34,399 nucleotides of DNA, from the NCBI GenBank assembly GCA_029068395.1, contig JAIECQ010000037.1, forward strand, positions 1 to 34,399. Direction: 5' to 3'. Below are positions 16,115 through 25,537 of the stretch, piece by piece (within the stretch, counting starts at the first letter, position 1; each line of letters begins with the position of its first letter). The stretch comes from Rikenellaceae bacterium. Lineage in GTDB: Bacteria > Bacteroidota > Bacteroidia > Bacteroidales > Rikenellaceae. A program made the position numbers and the translations under genes. The notes under the pieces are model-generated. The model ran no database searches and had not been told where the DNA came from. It worked only from the letters and a program-made list of their open reading frames with translations.

Positions 16115-17047
16115 ATGACTTTCAGGCTGACTATGTTAGGGAGTGCTTCGGCGCTTCCTGCGGTCGGCGAATATCCGACTGCTTGTGTGATAAACTCACA
16201 CGAGCAGTTTTTTTTGATAGACGCCGGCGAAGGGGTGCAGAAACAACTGATACGCTATAACATACCTCTGCACAAGCTCAACCGCATACTGATAACCCAC
16301 CTGCACGGCGACCACGTCTTCGGACTCTTCGGCCTTGTATCGACAATGGGACTTATCAACCGCAAACATCCGCTGCACATATATGCCCCGGCTGCGCTAA
16401 AGCACCTCATGTCTGTCATGGGCATCTTCTTCGACCAGCTGCCTTACAATATAGAGCACCACCCCATAGACCCATACCGCACCGAAACCATCTTTGAAAA
16501 CAAGACCCTCTCTATAACCACCATACCGCTTAACCACTCGATGCCTGCATGCGGTTTTCTGTTCAAAGAGAAGACTCCCGCACTCAACGTCAGCAAGGCG
16601 GCCATTGCCAACCACTCGCTGTCGCTCCACGAGATATGCGCTGCCAAACGCGGTGAAGATATAGTGCGCGCAGACCACACCCTGCCCAACAGCATGCTCA
16701 CCTATCGGCCATACACTCCCCGCTCGATAGCCTACTGCACCGACACGGCATACTCCGACAGCATCGTCGAAGCGGTACGTGGTGTCGACCTGCTGTTCCA
16801 CGAGGCTACATTTTCATGCACAGACAGCACACGCGCCGCCCAAACAGGCCACTCCACGGCAACAGACGCCGCCACGACAGCACTCAAAGCCAACGTGAAA
16901 CGCCTGGTCATAGGCCACTTCTCATCGCGTTACAAAGGCGACAACACGGCACTGCTCGAAGAGGCCCGCAAGATATTTCCGCAAACATATTGCGCCGCCC
17001 AAGGAGAGGTATTCGATGTGAAAAGCCATACATTTAACCCAAAGTAA
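16115..17047 (+). CDS. rnz: Ribonuclease Z (tRNA 3' endonuclease)
   Basis: Metallo-beta-lactamase-fold endonuclease that removes 3' trailers from tRNA precursors. The 310-aa protein has the zinc motif THLHGDH (61-67), a mid-protein PACGFLF strand typical of short RNase Z, HEATF (about 228-232) and a final IGHFSSRY. The ATG at 16115 lies 6 nt after the rpsA stop; an earlier in-frame TTG adjoins the stop directly and is less likely. No promoter or terminator separates the two genes, so rnz is co-transcribed with rpsA, joining translation and tRNA maturation. Length and motifs are normal. Confidence 0.93.
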   Translation: MTFRLTMLGSASALPAVGEYPTACVINSHEQFFLIDAGEGVQKQLIRYNIPLHKLNRILITHLHGDHVFGLFGLVSTMGLINRKHPLHIYAPAALKHLMSVMGIFFDQLPYNIEHHPIDPYRTETIFENKTLSITTIPLNHSMPACGFLFKEKTPALNVSKAAIANHSLSLHEICAAKRGEDIVRADHTLPNSMLTYRPYTPRSIAYCTDTAYSDSIVEAVRGVDLLFHEATFSCTDSTRAAQTGHSTATDAATTALKANVKRLVIGHFSSRYKGDNTALLEEARKIFPQTYCAAQGEVFDVKSHTFNPK

Positions 17048-17082
17048 AGGAATCTTTTCACCCTTATATCATTTTTATTGAT

Positions 17083-17090
17083 TATCTTTG
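17083..17090 (+). promoter_or_regulatory. Putative -7 element for the DUF3575 gene
   Basis: TATCTTTG is a perfect -7 element placed 16 nt before the ATG at 17107, giving a very short leader of about 10 nt. No clear TTG sits at the right distance upstream, only T-rich sequence around 17055. Confidence 0.5.
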
Positions 17091-17106
17091 CGTCAAACGC
17101 ACGCAC

Positions 17107-17667
17107 ATGAAAAAGCTCATACTCCTCACAGTGGCACTATTGTCTGCCACAAGTCTCATGGCGCAATCTTACGTCAAGCTCAACGGCCTGTATGCGCTTG
17201 TGGGGGTGATAAACCCATCTATGGAGATGCCTCTGTCTAAGAGGACCACCTTCAACATGGAGGGTGTCTACTCTCCGTGGAACTCAGTGGGCGGGCGTCC
17301 GATGCACTTCGGCATATTCCTCAACGAAGTCAGGTTTCACACCAAAGAAAACTTCAAAGGCTGGTATATAGGGGCCTCTGCCGGCATGCAGGGCTTTAAC
17401 ATGGCCAAAGACGACATGAAAAACTGCAAAGGCTGGGGCATTATCATAGGTGCCACCACAGGCTACCAGTGGAGGGTGGGCAATCGCATGCTCATAGAGG
17501 CGTTTGTAGGATATGGCTGGCAACACAGCTGGTATGTAGGGCTAAACAAGATAACGGGAGAAAAGATAGACTACAACATGTCGGCCGAATGGATGCCATA
17601 CAAACTCGGTGTAAACGTAGGATACAAATTTTTCGACCCGGAAAAACACCGCAAAGGTACGAGATAA
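17107..17667 (+). CDS. DUF3575-like outer-membrane beta-barrel protein
   Basis: A 186-aa exported protein with a signal peptide (MKKLILLTVALLSATSLMAQ, cleavage after residue 19 or 20). The mature part alternates short beta strands rich in aromatic residues (LYALVGVINPSMEMP, MEGVYSPWNS, WYIGASAGMQGF, TTGYQWRVG, VGYGWQHSW, YKLGVNVGYKF). This matches the DUF3575 family of small Bacteroidetes barrels, with the early NLLY-like and YSPW motifs. The C-terminus ends in a basic tail, not a terminal Phe/Trp. Function unknown; an outer-membrane location is inferred. It stands alone between rnz and the convergent dnaX. Confidence 0.75.
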   Translation: MKKLILLTVALLSATSLMAQSYVKLNGLYALVGVINPSMEMPLSKRTTFNMEGVYSPWNSVGGRPMHFGIFLNEVRFHTKENFKGWYIGASAGMQGFNMAKDDMKNCKGWGIIIGATTGYQWRVGNRMLIEAFVGYGWQHSWYVGLNKITGEKIDYNMSAEWMPYKLGVNVGYKFFDPEKHRKGTR

Positions 17668-17789
17668 CAATCGCACCGGCAGCAAAAGACCCTGACACAC
17701 AGCGCCGCAATATGCCTTGGCTAACAAAAACCTAACCTGCATCTTGCACTATTCGTTGTGAGGCAATCTCTACTTCTGATGCTTTCAAA

Positions 17790-19655
17790 TCAGACGAAAT
17801 CAAGCCCCATCTCCTTACAGAACTGCTTCATGTCGGGATTTTTCTCTGCCAGATATTTCAGCTTGTCTTCGTCTTTGAAAAATATTGTCTTCGCCTCTTC
17901 CATAGCCTCGTCCACCACTGTCTCTATGCTTATATTGCTCACACCCGACAGCTCGATGAGACGACCGACAAACTCATATTTGTTTTGCGCCACCTCCTGC
18001 TCCATTATCTTGCTGTTAAGGGTCAGTACAATGCGACCGTCATCTACGTGCGCCGATGTGAAAGCCACAGCCATGCGCGGACGACTCTCTATCAGCTCGG
18101 CGGCGTAAGCCTTGCAGGCGTCGAGCACCGCCTCATAGTCGCTCTCGGAAATGGACGTCTCTACATCTACCGGTGATTCGTCATCTTTCGACTCGTTAGA
18201 TGCCTCTGCCTTGACCGCACTGCCTACCATAGACGTTATTGACAGCCCCAGCTTGGAGCCCCCCCGCGTCGCCGCCTCGGCAGTAGAGTCCACAGAAGGA
18301 GCGGCAGAAACCGGTGCGGCAGCAGCTGGTGCAGCAGACACTGGCGCAGAAGAGACCGCAGCAGGAGTCGTAGCAGCCATGTTTGCCCTCGCCGCCCCCG
18401 AAGAGCGAGGAGCCGCAACAGGCTTAGAAACCGAACCCGCAGGAGCCGAAGACACAGAAGCAGAACCCGCAGGAGCCGAAGCCCCCGCACCGCCAGCCGC
18501 AGTAGCAGGCCTCTGCGCAGACGGCAGGGCATACCCCTCAGAGGCTCCGCCTGTCAGCTTAACGGGCGACAGATTGCATATCTTAAGTATTACAATCTCG
18601 CTTTGAAGCCTCTGCGAATTGCTGTTCTTGATATCACGCTCACCAGCCGACACCACATTAAGAGCGTCGAACACAAAAGACACGCTCACTGCGGCAGCCT
18701 GCCTCTTGTAACGCTCGGCCACCGAACCGGTCACCTCCAAAAGCGACAGGGTCGAACTGTTTTTGGCCACCAACAGATTGCGCAGATGGGCACACAGTCC
18801 GCCCAAAAATATCTGCGGATCAAACCCCTTTTGCAACACCTGGTCAAAGTGCACGAGTGCAGAGGCGTAATCGCCTTTTGCCACGATATCGACAAAATTG
18901 AAATAGGTGTCGTAGTCGAGCACATTGAGCGCCTCTGCCACGGCATGACCCGTAAGGTTGCCGCCGCAATACAACACCGCCTTGTCATACATCGAAAGGG
19001 CGTCGCGCATACATCCGTCGGCCTTCTGGGCTATTATGTGCAAAGCCTCGTCGTCATAGCCCACACTCTCATTGCCCGATATGAACTTGAGGTAATCGAC
19101 CACACCGTCAGCCTTTATGCGCTTGAAGTCATATATCTGACAGCGCGACAATATGGTAGGTATTATCTTGTGTCTCTCGGTGGTGGCCAGTATGAAAACG
19201 GCATGTGCGGGCGGCTCTTCGAGTGTCTTCAGAAAGGCGTTGAAAGCGGCCGTCGACAACATGTGGGCCTCGTCTATTATGTAAATGCTGTAACGTCCCA
19301 CCTGCGGCGGTATGCGCACCTGCTCGGTAAGGGCGCGTATGTTGTCTACCGAGTTGTTAGAGGCGGCGTCCAACTCGTGTATGTTGAACGACCTGTTGTC
19401 GGCAAAGGCGCGGCACGACTCGCACTCGTTGCACGGCTCGGCGTTCTCTTTGGGCGACATACAGTTTATAGTCTTGGCCAATATACGCGCGCACGTGGTC
19501 TTGCCCACCCCCCGCGGACCGCAAAACAGATAGGCATGCGCAATGGTACCCCTTGTAACGGCATTACGCAATGTCTCGGTTACATGTTTCTGACCAACAA
19601 CCGACTCAAATGTCACAGGACGATATTTTCGTGCCGATACTACAAACTCACTCAT
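17790..19655 (-). CDS. dnaX: DNA polymerase III subunit gamma/tau
   Basis: Clamp-loader ATPase and tau organiser of the replisome. The 621-aa protein has Walker A GPRGVGKT (46-53), four zinc cysteines (65, 75, 78, 81), Walker B/DEAH at IIDEAH (126-131), sensor residues around LATTE (156-160) and SRC (170-172). Domains I-III span to about residue 365; then comes a low-complexity Ala/Pro/Ser linker of about 100 residues, and a C-terminal domain that should bind the polymerase. The ATG at 19655 is chosen; a TTG three codons earlier is possible. I see no A-AAA-AAG slippery site, so a shorter gamma form by the E. coli frameshift is not expected. Convergent with the DUF3575 gene; no strong terminator lies between them. 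Confidence 0.95.
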   Translation of the reverse strand: MSEFVVSARKYRPVTFESVVGQKHVTETLRNAVTRGTIAHAYLFCGPRGVGKTTCARILAKTINCMSPKENAEPCNECESCRAFADNRSFNIHELDAASNNSVDNIRALTEQVRIPPQVGRYSIYIIDEAHMLSTAAFNAFLKTLEEPPAHAVFILATTERHKIIPTILSRCQIYDFKRIKADGVVDYLKFISGNESVGYDDEALHIIAQKADGCMRDALSMYDKAVLYCGGNLTGHAVAEALNVLDYDTYFNFVDIVAKGDYASALVHFDQVLQKGFDPQIFLGGLCAHLRNLLVAKNSSTLSLLEVTGSVAERYKRQAAAVSVSFVFDALNVVSAGERDIKNSNSQRLQSEIVILKICNLSPVKLTGGASEGYALPSAQRPATAAGGAGASAPAGSASVSSAPAGSVSKPVAAPRSSGAARANMAATTPAAVSSAPVSAAPAAAAPVSAAPSVDSTAEAATRGGSKLGLSITSMVGSAVKAEASNESKDDESPVDVETSISESDYEAVLDACKAYAAELIESRPRMAVAFTSAHVDDGRIVLTLNSKIMEQEVAQNKYEFVGRLIELSGVSNISIETVVDEAMEEAKTIFFKDEDKLKYLAEKNPDMKQFCKEMGLDFV

Positions 19656-19700
19656 ATTGAACAACCATTTATCAAAAAACGCGCCTTACAGAGGCCCATG

Positions 19701-19708
19701 CAAAGATA
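19701..19708 (-). promoter_or_regulatory. Putative -7 element of dnaX
   Basis: Read on the minus strand this is TATCTTTG, a perfect -7 element, 45 nt upstream of the dnaX ATG. The -33 region at about 19728-19731 has no clear TTG. Confidence 0.5.
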
Positions 19709-19792
19709 ACATTTTTTACAAGATAACAGCACCCTGCGCAACAAATAGCGGCAAAAACATAGACTCCGCCAGACACGCCCCGCCTTGAATAC

Positions 19793-19830
19793 CAAAAAAA
19801 AGGCCGCCCTGCGGGACGGCCTTAAAAAGA
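19793..19830 (-). terminator. Terminator of the metal-efflux operon
   Basis: AAGGCCG (19800-19806) pairs with CGGCCTT (19817-19823), extended inside by CCC/GGG with one bulged base. The A-run at 19794-19801 becomes a T-run after the stem on the minus strand, right after the end of the TolC-type gene at 19841. Confidence 0.88.
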
Positions 19831-19840
19831 GTGCGTACCA

Positions 19841-21073
19841 TCAAAACTCTGTCACGCACAACTGCATGAAAGCCGCCGCAAGAGCCGCCTCATGCTCGCT
19901 TTCAACTATCGCCATCAAGGTATCGTTCCACACGTTAAGCTCCACAAAATAATCAAGCATCGACAGCTCGCCGGCATCAAGAGCCTTGGCAAGCACCTCA
20001 ACCGACGAACGGCCCTTAAGCAGCCTGCGGTAATCGTCAAGTATGGACACAGAGGCGAGGTATGACTCTTTCACCCCCTCAAGCTCTGCTTCAAGCAATG
20101 CGCGTTTGGCCTCCATGCTCTTACGTGCAGCCTGCTGCGAAGCCTTGGCGGCCTTTACGGAGCCGGCCCGCCCCCACAATGGTATGCTCAGCCCGGCAAT
20201 GACCCCGTGCGACGGCTCCCGCGCCTCCATGCTCAAACGATAACCGACCTTAAAGCCCGGTAGCCTCTCACTGCGCGACAGTCGCAGCTGACGTTCGGCT
20301 ATCAGGGTGTCGATGGCCGCCTGTTCAAGGTCGTAGTCCATGCCGACGGCACGTGCCACAAAACCCTCAACATCAACATCAAATGCAGGATATACGCTGT
20401 CGGTGACAGTGAATGTCTGGGGCAGGGAGGCCAACAGACGCATCTTGCGCAGATTGTTGTCGCGCTCGGCCACCGCCTTGCGATATTGTGCCGACACGCT
20501 CAAATACATCGACTCTATCTTATTGGCCTCCAACACAGTGCCGTCACCGTCGTCCAACTTCTTGCGATATGCGCGGTAAAAATTGCCGGCATTGTCGAGC
20601 GAACGGGCCAGCAACGATATGAGGTTGTTGTAATAGACGGCGTCTATATACATGGTCTGAGCCTGCCCCACCAGCTGACGCACCTCCATACGGTAGGCCG
20701 CGCCGCTGCGGGCCGACTGCAAACGAGCAAGACGCGAACGGTTGACATAGACAGATGGAAACTCGAAACCCTGCACCAAATTCATCTCAAACGAAGTGTT
20801 GCGCTTTACGAAATAGGCTATCTCAGCCTCGGGATCTTCCGGACCTATGCCCACGCGCGCAGCCTTTGTCTCGGCCTCAAGTGCAGCCCCGAGTGCCTCT
20901 ATCTCGACACTCGAAGCCAGCACCTGCTCTATAAAACGTGCATACGACATCCCCACAGGCATCTCCATAACGGGCATGTCTTTGGTGCACATCACGGTAT
21001 TGGGCGCAATTGTCTGCCCCTTGGCCACAACAGCCACAAGAGACACAATAACCGTTAAAACTGTCTTTTTCAT
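19841..21073 (-). CDS. TolC-family outer-membrane efflux channel (CusC/CzcC-like)
   Basis: Outer-membrane factor of the tripartite metal-efflux pump, 410 aa. It has a signal peptide (about 20 residues ending in VVAKGQ), then the alpha-helical hairpin and short beta segments of the OEP fold, with long coiled helices around 60-200 and 270-370. There is no lipobox, unlike E. coli CusC. Its ATG overlaps the stop of the RND gene (TGATG), so translation is probably coupled; a GTG one codon earlier is the alternative start. The mature N-terminus is Met-rich with one Cys (MCTKDMPVMEMP), which could touch metal, but this is speculation. It is the last gene of the operon. Confidence 0.85.
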   Translation of the reverse strand: MKKTVLTVIVSLVAVVAKGQTIAPNTVMCTKDMPVMEMPVGMSYARFIEQVLASSVEIEALGAALEAETKAARVGIGPEDPEAEIAYFVKRNTSFEMNLVQGFEFPSVYVNRSRLARLQSARSGAAYRMEVRQLVGQAQTMYIDAVYYNNLISLLARSLDNAGNFYRAYRKKLDDGDGTVLEANKIESMYLSVSAQYRKAVAERDNNLRKMRLLASLPQTFTVTDSVYPAFDVDVEGFVARAVGMDYDLEQAAIDTLIAERQLRLSRSERLPGFKVGYRLSMEAREPSHGVIAGLSIPLWGRAGSVKAAKASQQAARKSMEAKRALLEAELEGVKESYLASVSILDDYRRLLKGRSSVEVLAKALDAGELSMLDYFVELNVWNDTLMAIVESEHEAALAAAFMQLCVTEF

Positions 21074-24000
21074 CACTTTTCTTCTTTTAAAGCAACCTCT
21101 CTACTCCTTCTTTTTCTGTCATATACAAGCACATACACCGCCGGCACGACAAAAAGATTCAGCAATGTCGAGCTGAAGAGTCCGCCGAGTATCACCACGG
21201 CCATAGGACTCTGTATCTCGTTACCGGGCAACGAGCCGCCCAAGGCTATGGGTATGAGCGCCAATCCCGAAGTAAGGGCGGTGAGAATAATGGGATTGAG
21301 ACGGTCGTAAGCTCCCGAGAGCACCCTCTCTTCAACGCCCATACCCTTGGCTTTCAGGTCGTTGAAATGCGACACTAACAATATGCCGTTGCGTGTTGCT
21401 ATACCGAATAGCGATATGAAGCCTATGATGGACGGTATGCTTATCACCCCCGACGACAGCCACACGGCAAACACTCCGCCAATTAGCGAGAGGGGCAGGT
21501 TGAGCATCACTATGCCCGTGAGCTTGACATTATGAAACTCGCCGAACAACAGCAACAGCACCACCAGTATCGACAGTGCCGACATTATCATCAACGTGCG
21601 CGATGCCGCCGCCTCGCTCTCAAACTGCCCGCCATACTCTATGTGATAACCTTCGGGCAATTCTATCGACTCATCCACGCGACGTGCAATCTCGTCGACC
21701 ACGCCCCGCAGGTCGCCCCCCTCCACGTTTGCCGACACCACCACCTTACGCATCACATTCTCGCGGTTTACCGAGTTGGGACCCGATGTCGACACAATAT
21801 CGGCAATATATCCCAACGGCACCTTGACGCTGCGGCCATCCACCGTGACGTCGAAGAGTATCTGACCCAAAGCCTCGGGCGACTCTTTCGCCCTGTCATC
21901 AAACTTTACGGTCACGTCAAAATTGCGCGACCTGTCATACACCTGCGACACCACACGTCCTGCCAGCGCCACCTCTATATCTTCCACAAAGTCGCCGAGC
22001 GTCATACCCAACCGCGACAACACCTCGCGCCGAGGCTTTATGTGTATCTGCGGACTCTCTATCTGCTGCTCCACGTTTACATCCACCAACCCGGGGATGT
22101 CATCTACCAGCGCCTTTATAGAGCCTCCTATTGCGAACATGCGTTGCAGGTCGTCGCCGAATATCTTGATGGCTATGTTAGAGCGCGTGCCCGAGAGCAA
22201 CATATCCATGCGGTGCGATATTGGCTGACCTATCTCAAACACCACGCCGTCTATCGAGCCGAGCTTCTCCCTCACCTCGGCAAACAGCTCTTCGCGGCTT
22301 CTGTCTCTAAGCACAAAAGGCACATCAAGCTCTGATGTGTTAGAGCCTAAGGCGTGCTCGTCAAGCTCGGCGCGCCCCGTCTTGCGTGCCACGGTCTTGA
22401 CCTCGGGAATGCCAAGAAGCATCTCTTCGGCAATGGAGGCCAAACGTCCGCTGTGGGCCATATCGGTACCCGGAAGGGTTGCCAACGATATCGACATGGA
22501 GCCTTCGTTAAAGGGAGGCAGAAAGCTGCGTCCTAACCGCGTCATCACAAACATGGCGCAGCCGAAGAGCACCACGGCCACGACCACCACCGCCTTGCGA
22601 TGTGCCAGCACCGAGGCGAGCAGCCTGCGATAACCATCTTTCATCTTGCGGGTAATCCACGGCTCGCGTTCATGACCGGCCAGCATCTTGTCAGAGGTGA
22701 GCATGTATGAGCACAATACGGGCGTGAGGGTAACGGCCACCACCATAGAGGCGAAGAGCGACACGATGAACGACACACCCAACGACTTGAGCATGCGCCC
22801 CTCCATGCCGCTAAGAAAGAAGAGGGGCACGAAAGTGACTATGATGATGAGCGTGGCATTGAATATCGACGAGCGAATCTCTGCCGACGCCTCATATATC
22901 ACCTTCAGCTTGGGAGCCCGACTCTCTGGCGGCAGCAGGCTATTCTCACGCAACCTGCGAAAGACATTCTCAACGTCTATTATGGCGTCGTCCACCAGCG
23001 AACCTATGGCAATGGCCAACCCTCCTAAGCTCATGGTGTTGAGCGTCAGCCCCATGACCTTGAGCACCACCACCGAGAATAACAACGACAACGGTATGGC
23101 CACCAGCGAGATAACGGTGGTGCGCACATTGGCCAAAAAGATGAACAGTATCACCACCACCAGCACGGCCCCCTCTATCAGTGCACGCTCTATGTTGTAT
23201 ATCGAGGCGTCTATAAATGTCGACTGACGGAAAATGTCGGTATTGAACACCACATCGGCGGGCATGTTCTTTTTCAGCTCTTCTATCGTCGCATCAAGCT
23301 CTTCGGTAAGACGGCCGGTGTCAACCCCCGGCTGCTTGGTTATCGAGAGCAGCACGCCAGGTTTGCCCTCCACAGAGGCCTCACCCAACACCGGACTCTT
23401 GGCCCCCATGCGCACCGTTGCTATATCGGCAAATGTGACCGGCAGACCGTCAGACTGCTTGACTAAGGCGCGCTCCATCTGCCCGGGGTCAGTGGTGCGC
23501 ACCATGCCGCGTATTATATACTCGTTACCGCGGCTGTTCATAATACCGCCCGAGGCGTTGGCGTTGAGCTGTCCGGCTGCTGCCAGTGCCTCGTCGAGGG
23601 TGACGCCGTAATGCTTCATGCGATATGGGTCGAGAAGTATCTGATACTCGGCCACCTCGCCTCCCGACACCGTCACCTGAGCCACGCCGCCCACCGACAA
23701 CAGGCGCGGACGCATAGACCAGTCGGCCAACGTGCGCAACTGCCCCAGCGACATGCTGTCTGAGGTCACCCCTATTATCATCACCTCGCCGAGCAACGAC
23801 GACTGCGGAGCCAGAGTGGGCACCCCCACACCGTCGGGCAACTGCTCGGCCACGCTGCCGAGCTTCTCGGTGACAATCTGACGGGCTATGTATATGTCGG
23901 TGCCCCAGTCAAACTCTACCCACACCACAGAAAAGCCGGTCGACGACTGCGAACGTACACGCCGCACGTTGGTGGCGCCGTTCAACGACGTCTCGACGGG

Positions 24001-24201
24001 AAAGGTCACTAACCGCTCCACCTCTTCGGAGGCCAGCCCCTGCGCCTCGGTCATCACCACCACGGTGGGCGCCGTAAGGTCGGGAAACACATCGACCTCC
24101 ATGCGCCAGACGGTATAACCGCCCGCAAACATCAGCAGCACAGAGAGCGCCATTATCACCAACCTGTTGTCGAGAGAATATCTTATTATTCTGTTTATCA
24201 T
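21073..24201 (-). CDS. CusA/CzcA-type heavy-metal RND efflux permease
   Basis: Proton-driven inner-membrane RND pump, 1042 aa, normal length. TM1 is at about 12-30, followed by the periplasmic porter domain. TM4 carries VDDAIIDVEN (403-412), whose acidic residues mark the heavy-metal (HME) subfamily. A second porter domain and TM8-12 follow. Comparing with E. coli CusA from memory, the three Cu(I)/Ag(I)-binding Met (573, 623, 672) correspond here to Ser572, a non-Met around Glu624/Leu625 and Met667, so only one is kept. Copper/silver export is therefore uncertain, and divalent metals (Zn, Co, Ni, Cd) are at least as likely. It lies 12 nt after the adaptor gene and overlaps the channel gene by 1 nt. 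Confidence 0.93.
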   Translation of the reverse strand: MINRIIRYSLDNRLVIMALSVLLMFAGGYTVWRMEVDVFPDLTAPTVVVMTEAQGLASEEVERLVTFPVETSLNGATNVRRVRSQSSTGFSVVWVEFDWGTDIYIARQIVTEKLGSVAEQLPDGVGVPTLAPQSSLLGEVMIIGVTSDSMSLGQLRTLADWSMRPRLLSVGGVAQVTVSGGEVAEYQILLDPYRMKHYGVTLDEALAAAGQLNANASGGIMNSRGNEYIIRGMVRTTDPGQMERALVKQSDGLPVTFADIATVRMGAKSPVLGEASVEGKPGVLLSITKQPGVDTGRLTEELDATIEELKKNMPADVVFNTDIFRQSTFIDASIYNIERALIEGAVLVVVILFIFLANVRTTVISLVAIPLSLLFSVVVLKVMGLTLNTMSLGGLAIAIGSLVDDAIIDVENVFRRLRENSLLPPESRAPKLKVIYEASAEIRSSIFNATLIIIVTFVPLFFLSGMEGRMLKSLGVSFIVSLFASMVVAVTLTPVLCSYMLTSDKMLAGHEREPWITRKMKDGYRRLLASVLAHRKAVVVVAVVLFGCAMFVMTRLGRSFLPPFNEGSMSISLATLPGTDMAHSGRLASIAEEMLLGIPEVKTVARKTGRAELDEHALGSNTSELDVPFVLRDRSREELFAEVREKLGSIDGVVFEIGQPISHRMDMLLSGTRSNIAIKIFGDDLQRMFAIGGSIKALVDDIPGLVDVNVEQQIESPQIHIKPRREVLSRLGMTLGDFVEDIEVALAGRVVSQVYDRSRNFDVTVKFDDRAKESPEALGQILFDVTVDGRSVKVPLGYIADIVSTSGPNSVNRENVMRKVVVSANVEGGDLRGVVDEIARRVDESIELPEGYHIEYGGQFESEAAASRTLMIMSALSILVVLLLLFGEFHNVKLTGIVMLNLPLSLIGGVFAVWLSSGVISIPSIIGFISLFGIATRNGILLVSHFNDLKAKGMGVEERVLSGAYDRLNPIILTALTSGLALIPIALGGSLPGNEIQSPMAVVILGGLFSSTLLNLFVVPAVYVLVYDRKRRSREVALKEEK

Positions 24202-24213
24202 CTCTTTAACCTG

Positions 24214-25452
24214 TTAATGTGAATGACTGTGCGCCGGCACCGAAGCCGATACCCCCGCCAACTTTACATAATAGGCACCGCTCGACACCACCTTGTCGCC
24301 CGGTTTCAGGCCCGCCACTATCTCGACATACTCGCCGTCGTTAATGCCTGTTCTGACATACTGTTTTTCAAACTCGTCAGGGCCCACATTCTTATATACC
24401 GAATATACGCCCTGCTCCTCCACGAGCGCCCCCACCGGCACGGCCAACCTCTCTTTGGCATCATCGTCCGACAGATATACCTCTACGAACGATCCGGGCA
24501 TCACCTTGCCGCCGCCGTCAAACTCAAAGGTTACGGGCACGAAAAATCCACCGTCGGTCGACCTCCCCTTAGATATCAGATGCCCGTCCATATCGGCAAT
24601 GTCGTAACATTTGCCGTCGTAGGGGGTCACAAAACGCGCCGACAGGCTATGCCCCATCACGGCAAAGTGACGCTGCGGCACATCCACGCGCAACCTCATA
24701 CGCCTGCCCTGCGTCACCACCGCAAGAGGCGTCCCCGAAGCGACATACTGGCCCTGACGCACATCTACAGACCCCACATAACCGCTTATGGGCACCACCA
24801 CACGCTTGCCCCCCTCTATGGCGTTACGCGCCAACACCTCATAACGAGACTTGGCCTGTTCATACTCCGCCGTCACTGAGGCCAACTCCTTGGCGCTCAC
24901 AATAGTGTCGCCGGCCAGCCTAACGGCCCTGCTGTAGTCGCCCGCAGCCTTGTCATAAGCCGCCTTTGCCGCCCTGAACTGCTCCATATAGTTGTCTTGC
25001 AACATGTCGTCAGACACTATGGTCATAAGGGTCTGCCCCTTAGAGAGGTACACTCCGTCGGCCAAACGCCTGACCGGCAACACCACCATGCCCGACACCG
25101 GCGCCGACACCACCGCCTCGTCGCCCTGTGCCGCCGCCACCTGACCGGCCACATGCACAACTTCGCCCAAAGGACGCAATGCCGCCTCTGTCATCTCAAA
25201 GCCAAGCTCGGCAGCCGTGCGTGGATTAAACTCTATTATCCGGGCATCCTCCGAGTGGGCGTGCTCCTGCTCGGCGTGCTCCTGCTCATGGCCGAGGGCG
25301 CCGTGAACGTGCTCCTGACCGTGGTTATGCTCATCTTTATGGTCGTGGTCGTGCTCCGCGCTCATGGCAACGGCAGCACCCTCTCCGGCTCCTCTGCCGC
25401 CGCACGAGACGACAAGCAGAAACGCCGCAAACAATACTGAATATCTAAACAT
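24214..25452 (-). CDS. HlyD/CusB-type periplasmic adaptor lipoprotein with His-rich N-terminus
   Basis: Membrane-fusion protein bridging the RND pump and the TolC channel, 412 aa. The signal ends in a lipobox (LVVSC, Cys17), anchoring it in the inner membrane. Residues about 34-66 form a His/Glu/Asp-rich stretch (HDHDHKDEHNH and similar), and the C-terminus is AHSHSH; both are plausible metal-collecting segments and are common in CzcB/NccB-like adaptors. The rest shows a barrel-sandwich hybrid (GEVVHVAGQVAAAQGDEAVVSAPVSG region, 85-110), a coiled-coil hairpin (about 150-200) and a beta-barrel domain. It is followed by the RND gene after 12 nt. The His-rich ends argue for divalent metal handling. 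Confidence 0.9.
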   Translation of the reverse strand: MFRYSVLFAAFLLVVSCGGRGAGEGAAVAMSAEHDHDHKDEHNHGQEHVHGALGHEQEHAEQEHAHSEDARIIEFNPRTAAELGFEMTEAALRPLGEVVHVAGQVAAAQGDEAVVSAPVSGMVVLPVRRLADGVYLSKGQTLMTIVSDDMLQDNYMEQFRAAKAAYDKAAGDYSRAVRLAGDTIVSAKELASVTAEYEQAKSRYEVLARNAIEGGKRVVVPISGYVGSVDVRQGQYVASGTPLAVVTQGRRMRLRVDVPQRHFAVMGHSLSARFVTPYDGKCYDIADMDGHLISKGRSTDGGFFVPVTFEFDGGGKVMPGSFVEVYLSDDDAKERLAVPVGALVEEQGVYSVYKNVGPDEFEKQYVRTGINDGEYVEIVAGLKPGDKVVSSGAYYVKLAGVSASVPAHSHSH

Positions 25453-25506
25453 GATTGTCCGGTAATTAAATTGTAAGAACTATGCCGCAACTATTGCCGC
25501 AAACAC

Positions 25507-25537
25507 AGGTCTCTGCCATCGTCCCGATGCGAGACCT
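25507..25537 (-). other. Intercistronic hairpin in the metal-efflux operon
   Basis: AGGTCTC (25507-25513) pairs with GAGACCT (25531-25537), with an inner CATCG/CGATG stem (25517-25521 and 25525-25529) and a TCC loop. It begins at the stop codon of the Cys-rich gene and precedes the adaptor gene. There is no T-run, so it is not a classical terminator; it may stabilise or partially attenuate the transcript. Confidence 0.4.

Noticed and set aside
18603..19709. 368-codon + strand frame opposite dnaX
   Set aside because: It is the complement of the conserved dnaX ATPase region; no domain of its own is seen.
25230..25390. DNA repeat in the adaptor gene
   Set aside because: The repetitiveness follows from the His/Glu-rich protein segment with varied codons; it is coding bias and not a DNA element.
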